Part shown: positions 7,313 to 10,657 of the stretch, piece after piece | How the letters are laid out: every line of letters starts with the position of its first letter | Position numbering within the stretch: position 1 is the stretch's first letter | Source: Planctomycetota bacterium | GTDB taxonomy: Bacteria; Planctomycetota; DG-23; SLPQ01 | Length of the DNA stretch: 10,657 nt | Direction: 5' to 3' | Assembly: GCA_021160625.1 (NCBI GenBank) | Contig: JAGHCE010000202.1 | Coordinates: forward strand, 1 to 10,657 | Position numbers and translations under genes: made by a program | The notes under the pieces: model-generated | The model's database searches: none | Told to the model about the DNA's origin: nothing | What the model saw: only the letters and a program-made list of their open reading frames with translations

Positions 7313-8401
7313 TTACCGCACGAGCCCCGCCTGCGTGTCGCGCGTGGTAATGCCGCGCATAGCCAGCGCCACGGCTTCGGGGTTGGTGGCCAGGCGCAGG
7401 GCCTCGCGTCCCGCAATCAGGTTCCTGTGGTAGAGGTCCGCCAGGGCCTGGTCGAAAAGCTGCATCCCCCTCTCACCCGTGGCGATTGTCTGGGGGATAA
7501 GTTCCAGCTTGCCCTCAAGGAGAATCTTGCGCAGGACAGGCACGGCCCGCAGGATTTCCACCGCCGGGATCCGGCCGGGGCCGTCCCTAAGCAGTGCAAG
7601 CCGCATCGAGATTACCGCCTCGATGTTCATCGCCAGCTGCTGCAGGAGAAGCGCGTGTTCGGCAGGCGGAAACATACTGATGAGACGCTCGATGGTCTGT
7701 GATGCGTTGGCGGTGTGGATGGTCGAGAACACTAAGTGCCCCGTGTCGGCGGCCACCAGCGCCGCCTTCATCGTCTCGACGTCCCGCAGCTCGCCGACCA
7801 GGATGACGTCTGGGTCCTGCCTGAGGATCTTCGGCAGCGCCGCCGAGAAGCTCTCCACGTCCGCCCCTACCTCCATCTGCGCAATGAGCGCCTTGTTGGA
7901 CGTATGCCAGTACTCGATGGGGTCCTCCAGGGTTACGATCTTGACGCTCTCGCGCGAGTTGATGTAGTCTATCATCGCGGCAAGCGTCGTCGATTTACCG
8001 CTGCCGGTAGTACCCGTGACGAGAATAAGCCCCCTTTCGGCGTCGGCTATCTCGGAGAGGACGGGCGGGAGGTTGAGATTCTTGAACCCCGGGACCTCCA
8101 TCTGCAACAGGCGCATCACCATCCCAAGGGTGCCTCTCTGGTGATAGACACTCACCCTGAAACGTGCGGGGCCCTCGGGGGCGTAGGATAAGTCCAACGT
8201 CTCGCCGGCCTCGATGCGCGAGCGCTCGGCGTCGGTGAGAACCGAGTTCACAAGCGCGGTCACCTCCGCCTCGTCCATCGGCGGGCTCTCCACCATCTGC
8301 AGCCGCCCGTCAATCCTCATTACCGGGGGAGAATCCACCTGGATGTGCAGGTCACTGGCGTTGTGCTTGAGCATCGCTTTTGTAAGCGCGTCGACATTCA
8401 T
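7313..8401 (-). CDS. pilT: Type IV pilus retraction-type ATPase, PilT/PilU family
   Basis: This 362-residue protein matches the usual length of PilT/PilU, hexameric cytoplasmic ATPases that drive pilus depolymerisation and twitching motility. It begins with the ASDLHI motif (about 15-20) of the N-terminal PAS-like domain. The Walker A loop is GTTGSGKST (130-138), the Asp box VTLEDPIEYW (156-165), the Walker B region VILVGELRD (199-207, E204) and the His box GHLVFSTIHT (221-230). The conserved C-terminal helix GMQLFDQALADLY (312-324) resembles PilU-like members, and no clear PilT AIRNLIRE motif is seen, so it could be a PilU paralogue. The ATG at 8401 has a G-rich GGGGGCGG stretch just upstream. 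No other pilus gene is in the window. It lies 55 bp after the small membrane-protein gene. Confidence 0.93.
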   Translation of the reverse strand: MNVDALTKAMLKHNASDLHIQVDSPPVMRIDGRLQMVESPPMDEAEVTALVNSVLTDAERSRIEAGETLDLSYAPEGPARFRVSVYHQRGTLGMVMRLLQMEVPGFKNLNLPPVLSEIADAERGLILVTGTTGSGKSTTLAAMIDYINSRESVKIVTLEDPIEYWHTSNKALIAQMEVGADVESFSAALPKILRQDPDVILVGELRDVETMKAALVAADTGHLVFSTIHTANASQTIERLISMFPPAEHALLLQQLAMNIEAVISMRLALLRDGPGRIPAVEILRAVPVLRKILLEGKLELIPQTIATGERGMQLFDQALADLYHRNLIAGREALRLATNPEAVALAMRGITTRDTQAGLVR

Positions 8402-8456
8402 CTGCCGCCCCCGTCGAAAAAGGTCAGGACCGTCGCCTGTGTTGTCCGCCCAACAT

Positions 8457-8825
8457 TCATTCTACCACAACATTCCAGCCCCACAAAAGAACAGACGTGC
8501 CCACAACCTTGAGCGCCAGGGCCAGAGCGAACATCCACACGCCCCTCCTGCAACCCCTTGCCGCAAGAATGATCGCCCCTGCAAAGACGAGAATATAGAC
8601 GCCAAGCGTCACGGGCCGGAAAAATTCAACGGGCACCGTTAGCGTCATCACGGCGAGCTCGACAGCGAAAATCGGCCAGAAAAGGACCGCCGCCGCCAGA
8701 AAATCCGGGCGTCGAAGGGACTTCTTCCAGTGAAAAACACCTGCCGCAATGGCAAACGAGACAACAGCCGCCACCGCCCGGAGTGCTATCCTGACGCTTA
8801 TGTCGGCTGCCGCGTCCACCGGCAT
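8457..8825 (-). CDS. Small four-helix membrane protein, unknown function
   Basis: This 122-residue hydrophobic protein starts at an ATG with AGGA seven bases upstream. Four membrane helices are predicted by eye at about residues 12-32, 43-66, 71-91 and 95-119, with a basic WKKSLRR loop after the first helix and RGCRRG before the last. I recognise no family or catalytic motif. The gene starts eight bases after the stop of the oxidoreductase gene, so the two should be co-transcribed. It is followed after 55 bp by the pilT-type gene. Whether its job relates to either neighbour cannot be told. The frame, ribosome binding site and hydrophobic pattern make it a real gene; the function is open. Confidence 0.72.
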   Translation of the reverse strand: MPVDAAADISVRIALRAVAAVVSFAIAAGVFHWKKSLRRPDFLAAAVLFWPIFAVELAVMTLTVPVEFFRPVTLGVYILVFAGAIILAARGCRRGVWMFALALALKVVGTSVLLWGWNVVVE

Positions 8826-8833
8826 CCGAAATC

Positions 8834-9889
8834 CTACTCGGCCAGGGGCAGGGAAACGACCTGTCCCGTCTCACCGGACCTGTAAGCCGCCACGCAGACC
8901 TCCAGCGCCTTTTTGCCGTCGAGACCGGTGATGGGGGGAGTTTTGCCGGCCAGGACCGCCTTGGAGAACCCCGTCACAAGGGAGTCCACACCGGCCCAGG
9001 TCCGCTCGGCGCGGATCTTGTGCCACCTGCCGGGTTTGTAGTCCTCGTAGGGCCTGGAGAAAAAAACGTGTACGGCTTCGGGGGCTATGAAAATCTGGCC
9101 GCCGAGGCCTATGATGCGATCCCCTTCGAGAGCCTCGGGCGGGGCCTTCCCCTCGACAATCGTGGCCGCGCGGGCCGCACCGATCGCGCCGTTGCCGAAG
9201 CGCATTATCGTGACGATGTAATCCTCGACCTCGACGTTGGTCTTGAAGGTGTCATAGTTGGAGGCGACCGAGACGACCTCAAGGCCCGTCACGTACCGCA
9301 TCATATCGATAGTATGGATGAGATTCGTAAGAAAAACTCCGCCGCCGCTTTTCTGTTTGCTCACTCGCCAGTCGGTCTTGACGCGGCCGGTCCAGCCGCC
9401 CGTCCAGTAGCTTTCGGGCTTGTAGGTATACGACCCGCAGTCTATGCCGATGATTTTTCCGATGGCGCCGGCCTCGATTATCTCCTTCACGACGGCGACG
9501 TGTTCCGAGTACCTGCCCGAGAAGGCCACCGAAAGGGCCACGTCCGCCTTCCGACAGGCCTCGATCATCCGATCCGCGTCGGCGATCGTCGTGGCGATAG
9601 GCTTTTCCACCAGGACGTGCTTGCCCGCTGCGGCGGCCTGGACGACCGCCGGCGCGTGGAGGTAATGCGGTGTGGCGACGTAGACCGCATCTATGCACTT
9701 CGTCGAGAGAAGTTCCTCCCAGGTAAGGCAATAGGGCACGTCGTACTTGTCGGCCAGGTCCTTGGCCATATCCTCGTTTATGTCCTGGACTATGCCGATC
9801 TCGCAGTTGTCGGACTTGGCAATGGCCTTGGCGGTGTGAACGGTAATCTCCCCGCAGCCGATGATGCCAAAAGTAACCTTTCTCTTCAT
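8834..9889 (-). CDS. Gfo/Idh/MocA family NAD(P)-dependent oxidoreductase
   Basis: This 351-residue cytoplasmic enzyme is of typical family length. The N-terminal Rossmann fold opens with VTFGIIGCGEI (dinucleotide-binding glycines G8, G11, G13), and the family motif VEKPIA lies at 94-99 with catalytic-type K96. The C-terminal alpha/beta substrate domain carries GGGVFLTNLIHTIDMMRY (182-199), whose H192 and D195 match the conserved HxxD. The aspartate usually found four residues before the histidine is replaced by threonine (T188). Members oxidise or reduce sugars, sugar acids, inositols or UDP-sugars; the substrate here cannot be assigned. The ATG at 9889 has a strong GGGAGGAGGG site upstream. 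The gene lies 24 bp after the 93-aa gene and 8 bp before the membrane-protein gene, which indicates an operon. Confidence 0.93.
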   Translation of the reverse strand: MKRKVTFGIIGCGEITVHTAKAIAKSDNCEIGIVQDINEDMAKDLADKYDVPYCLTWEELLSTKCIDAVYVATPHYLHAPAVVQAAAAGKHVLVEKPIATTIADADRMIEACRKADVALSVAFSGRYSEHVAVVKEIIEAGAIGKIIGIDCGSYTYKPESYWTGGWTGRVKTDWRVSKQKSGGGVFLTNLIHTIDMMRYVTGLEVVSVASNYDTFKTNVEVEDYIVTIMRFGNGAIGAARAATIVEGKAPPEALEGDRIIGLGGQIFIAPEAVHVFFSRPYEDYKPGRWHKIRAERTWAGVDSLVTGFSKAVLAGKTPPITGLDGKKALEVCVAAYRSGETGQVVSLPLAE

Positions 9890-9913
9890 CCTGCCCTCCT
9901 CCCTTAGTGATTT

Positions 9914-10195
9914 TCAGTAGTCGATGACGTCCTCGAGGAGAGACAGGCTCACCACCCTGTCCGCCAGGACAAAAACGGACGTGCGGTTTTTCTTGACGCC
10001 GAATTTCTTAGCGTCCATTATGTAGACTTCCTTTGCCGTGCAACTGTCGGTGCTGTCGTGGACGTCGACGTCCTCCAGCTCGAAGATAAAATCGTCCGCA
10101 CGCTTGAGCCGCCCGATGTAAACGAACGGGCCGTTTGTGTCCAGGACAATGTCCCGGCCGACGAACCCCTCGGGAACGACGCCTTGCGATGCCAT
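9914..10195 (-). CDS. Uncharacterised 93-aa protein, possibly a small beta-barrel
   Basis: The ATG at 10195 is chosen because GAGAGGTGG lies just upstream; an in-frame ATG at 10216 overlaps the predicted promoter and has no binding site, and longer starts lie upstream of that promoter. The 93-residue product is acidic with alternating hydrophobic residues: a GRDIVLDTNGPFVYIGRL stretch (13-30), FIFELEDVDVHD (36-47), KEVYIMDAKKFGVKKN (55-70) and SVFVLADRVVSLSLLEDVID (73-92). The pattern of short strands with glycine turns suggests a small beta-barrel of the Sm/SH3 kind, possibly binding nucleic acid or protein, but this is only a structural guess. There is one cysteine and no signal or membrane helix. 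It is the first gene after a good promoter and is followed 24 bp later by the oxidoreductase gene. Confidence 0.82.
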   Translation of the reverse strand: MASQGVVPEGFVGRDIVLDTNGPFVYIGRLKRADDFIFELEDVDVHDSTDSCTAKEVYIMDAKKFGVKKNRTSVFVLADRVVSLSLLEDVIDY

Positions 10196-10217
10196 AGCCA
10201 CCTCTCCCTTTACCATA

Positions 10218-10246
10218 ATTACATTGATGGACCCCTTCTTAGTCAA
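10218..10246 (-). promoter_or_regulatory. Sigma70-type promoter for the 93-aa gene operon
   Basis: On the minus strand the -35 box TTGACT (10246-10241) matches consensus at five of six bases. The -10 box TGTAAT (10223-10218) also matches at five of six, and they are separated by exactly 17 bases. Transcription would start near 10211, leaving a leader of about 15 bases that contains the GAGAGGTGG ribosome binding site of the gene starting at 10195. The A/T-rich stretch stands out in this GC-rich window. It probably drives at least the 93-aa, oxidoreductase and membrane-protein genes. Confidence 0.65.
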
Positions 10247-10253
10247 GGCCGGA

Positions 10254-10282
10254 GGGCTTCGCCCCCTCTTTGCTATGGGGGC
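10254..10282. repeat. Overlapping GC-rich inverted repeats
   Basis: GGGC-TTC-GCCC (10254-10264) forms a short hairpin. The GCCCCC at 10261-10266 can instead pair with GGGGGC at 10277-10282 across a ten-base loop, so the two structures are mutually exclusive. They lie upstream of the promoter at 10218-10246, outside its transcript. No T tract follows on either strand, so a terminator is not well supported. Confidence 0.45.
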
Positions 10283-10343
10283 CACGGACGTTGTCCGAGG
10301 CAATCAACTGACCTTCCGTGGGCAAGGCATACCTCTCCCCTAC

Positions 10344-10397
10344 ATCATTTACTACATCGTGTTTCTCTGTGTCTCCGTGACTCTGTGGTGAAATGAT
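10344..10397. repeat. CTCYGTGN tandem element (ACAGAG-type) inside a 7-bp inverted repeat
   Basis: Three imperfect 8-bp units, CTCTGTGT, CTCCGTGA and CTCTGTGG, run head to tail at 10365-10388, preceded by GTTT and followed by TGAAAT. The complement reads as CACAGAG-type words. The block is bracketed by the exact inverted repeat ATCATTT (10344-10350) and AAATGAT (10391-10397). From general experience, very similar CACAGAGACACAGAG strings recur in intergenic DNA of many unrelated environmental bacteria and give spurious peptides. I cannot verify that here, and no function is known to me. Confidence 0.6.
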
Positions 10398-10401
10398 ACG
10401 C

Positions 10402-10450
10402 GTGCGGCAAGCCGCACCCTGCACAAGATTCCGCGTGCGCTGAAGCGCGC
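10402..10450. repeat. Two adjacent short GC palindromes
   Basis: GTGCGGCAAGCCGCAC (10402-10417) is a perfect palindrome with seven paired bases on each side of AA. Eighteen bases on, GTGCGC-TGAA-GCGCGC (10435-10450) pairs as a six-base stem with one G-T pair. Both are typical of short dispersed palindromes in GC-rich genomes. They follow directly after the CTCYGTGN element. Confidence 0.5.
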
Positions 10451-10569
10451 CCTGCGTTGCTAAACACATTCCCTGGACAGTTACGGGTCGGGTACATTTG
10501 ACGCGCCGCGCCGGGGGCAATAGAATAAAGGGTTGCGCAGTGCCGGCGAAGACACGGTCGTACTGCTTA

Positions 10570-10586
10570 GTGCGCGTAATGCGCAC
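10570..10586. repeat. Short inverted repeat GTGCGC / GCGCAC
   Basis: GTGCGC (10570-10575) and GCGCAC (10581-10586) are exact reverse complements around a GTAAT loop. The hairpin sits in the right-hand intergenic stretch, with no T tract beside it. Confidence 0.45.
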
Positions 10587-10657
10587 GGCGCGCTCGAACG
10601 AGTTGGGATGAGATGTATCCGTCAGTGCGGGTCTCCCTTTGCGCCTTGCGGGAATAC

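Larger units (their letters stand above)
10247..10657. other. Intergenic stretch without a supported gene
   Basis: Apart from the palindromes and the tandem element listed separately, I see no gene here. A minus-strand frame stays open from the right edge down to 10239, but its translation runs straight through the palindromes and the tandem element. It has no ribosome binding site before its possible GTG at 10586 and resembles no family I know. The stretch near 10600-10657 could belong to a gene whose body lies outside the window, or be a decayed one. Confidence 0.5.

Noticed and set aside
6333..7433. Open frame of 366 codons on the + strand opposite the kinase
   Set aside because: The minus strand has all histidine kinase motifs. 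The antisense product is rich in Arg, Pro and His, with no domain, and runs past the kinase start into the pilT-type gene.
9020..9907. Open frame of 295 codons on the + strand opposite the oxidoreductase
   Set aside because: The Gfo/Idh/MocA motifs are on the minus strand. Long antisense frames are common in GC-rich genes.
10239..10586. Minus-strand open frame of 115 codons in the right intergenic region
   Set aside because: It reads through the palindromes and the CTCYGTGN element and lacks a ribosome binding site. Its SPQSHGDTEKH segment is the kind of spurious peptide that such repeats produce.

Overview
The window is about 10.7 kb of GC-rich, densely coding bacterial DNA. It holds ten protein genes and one intergenic stretch of about 460 bp at the right end. 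Codon choice looks uniform, and I see no insertion sequence, phage gene, CRISPR array, tRNA or rRNA. The content (undecaprenyl-phosphate sugar-phosphate transferase, O-antigen-ligase-type protein, type IV pilus retraction-type ATPase, secreted DUF4139 proteins) suggests a diderm, surface-attached environmental bacterium. Planctomycetota or a similar uncultured lineage is plausible from gene content and style, but this is an inference and no marker gene is present.

Left block, + strand (1-3252). A 5'-truncated WecA/TagO-type glycosyl-1-phosphate transferase overlaps by one base (TAATG) with a large multi-membrane-span Wzy_C/O-antigen-ligase-type protein that ends in TPR repeats. A small cysteine-rich YkgJ-type protein follows. 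The first two form an envelope polysaccharide unit: one primes the lipid carrier and the other polymerises or transfers the finished glycan. The third probably rides in the same transcript.

Right block, - strand (10195 down to 3301). In transcription order it holds: a 93-aa uncharacterised protein with a good sigma70-type promoter; a Gfo/Idh/MocA oxidoreductase; a small four-helix membrane protein; a PilT/PilU-type ATPase; a soluble NtrB-like histidine kinase with no partner regulator in view; and two tandem, diverged, secreted DUF4139 proteins. The first three genes have gaps of 24 and 8 bp, and the DUF4139 pair has a gap of 14 bp. The gaps before pilT (55 bp), the kinase (149 bp) and the DUF4139 pair (111 bp) could hold further promoters. 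The two blocks converge at 3253-3300, where only a weak hairpin is seen.

The right-end intergenic region (10247-10657) carries several short GC-rich palindromes and an imperfect 3 x 8 bp CTCYGTGN tandem element bracketed by a 7-bp inverted repeat. I found no clearly new defence or mobile system. The items most worth a second look are the DUF4139 gene pair, the unusual start region of the orphan kinase, the promoter-proximal 93-aa protein, and the intergenic repeat cluster.
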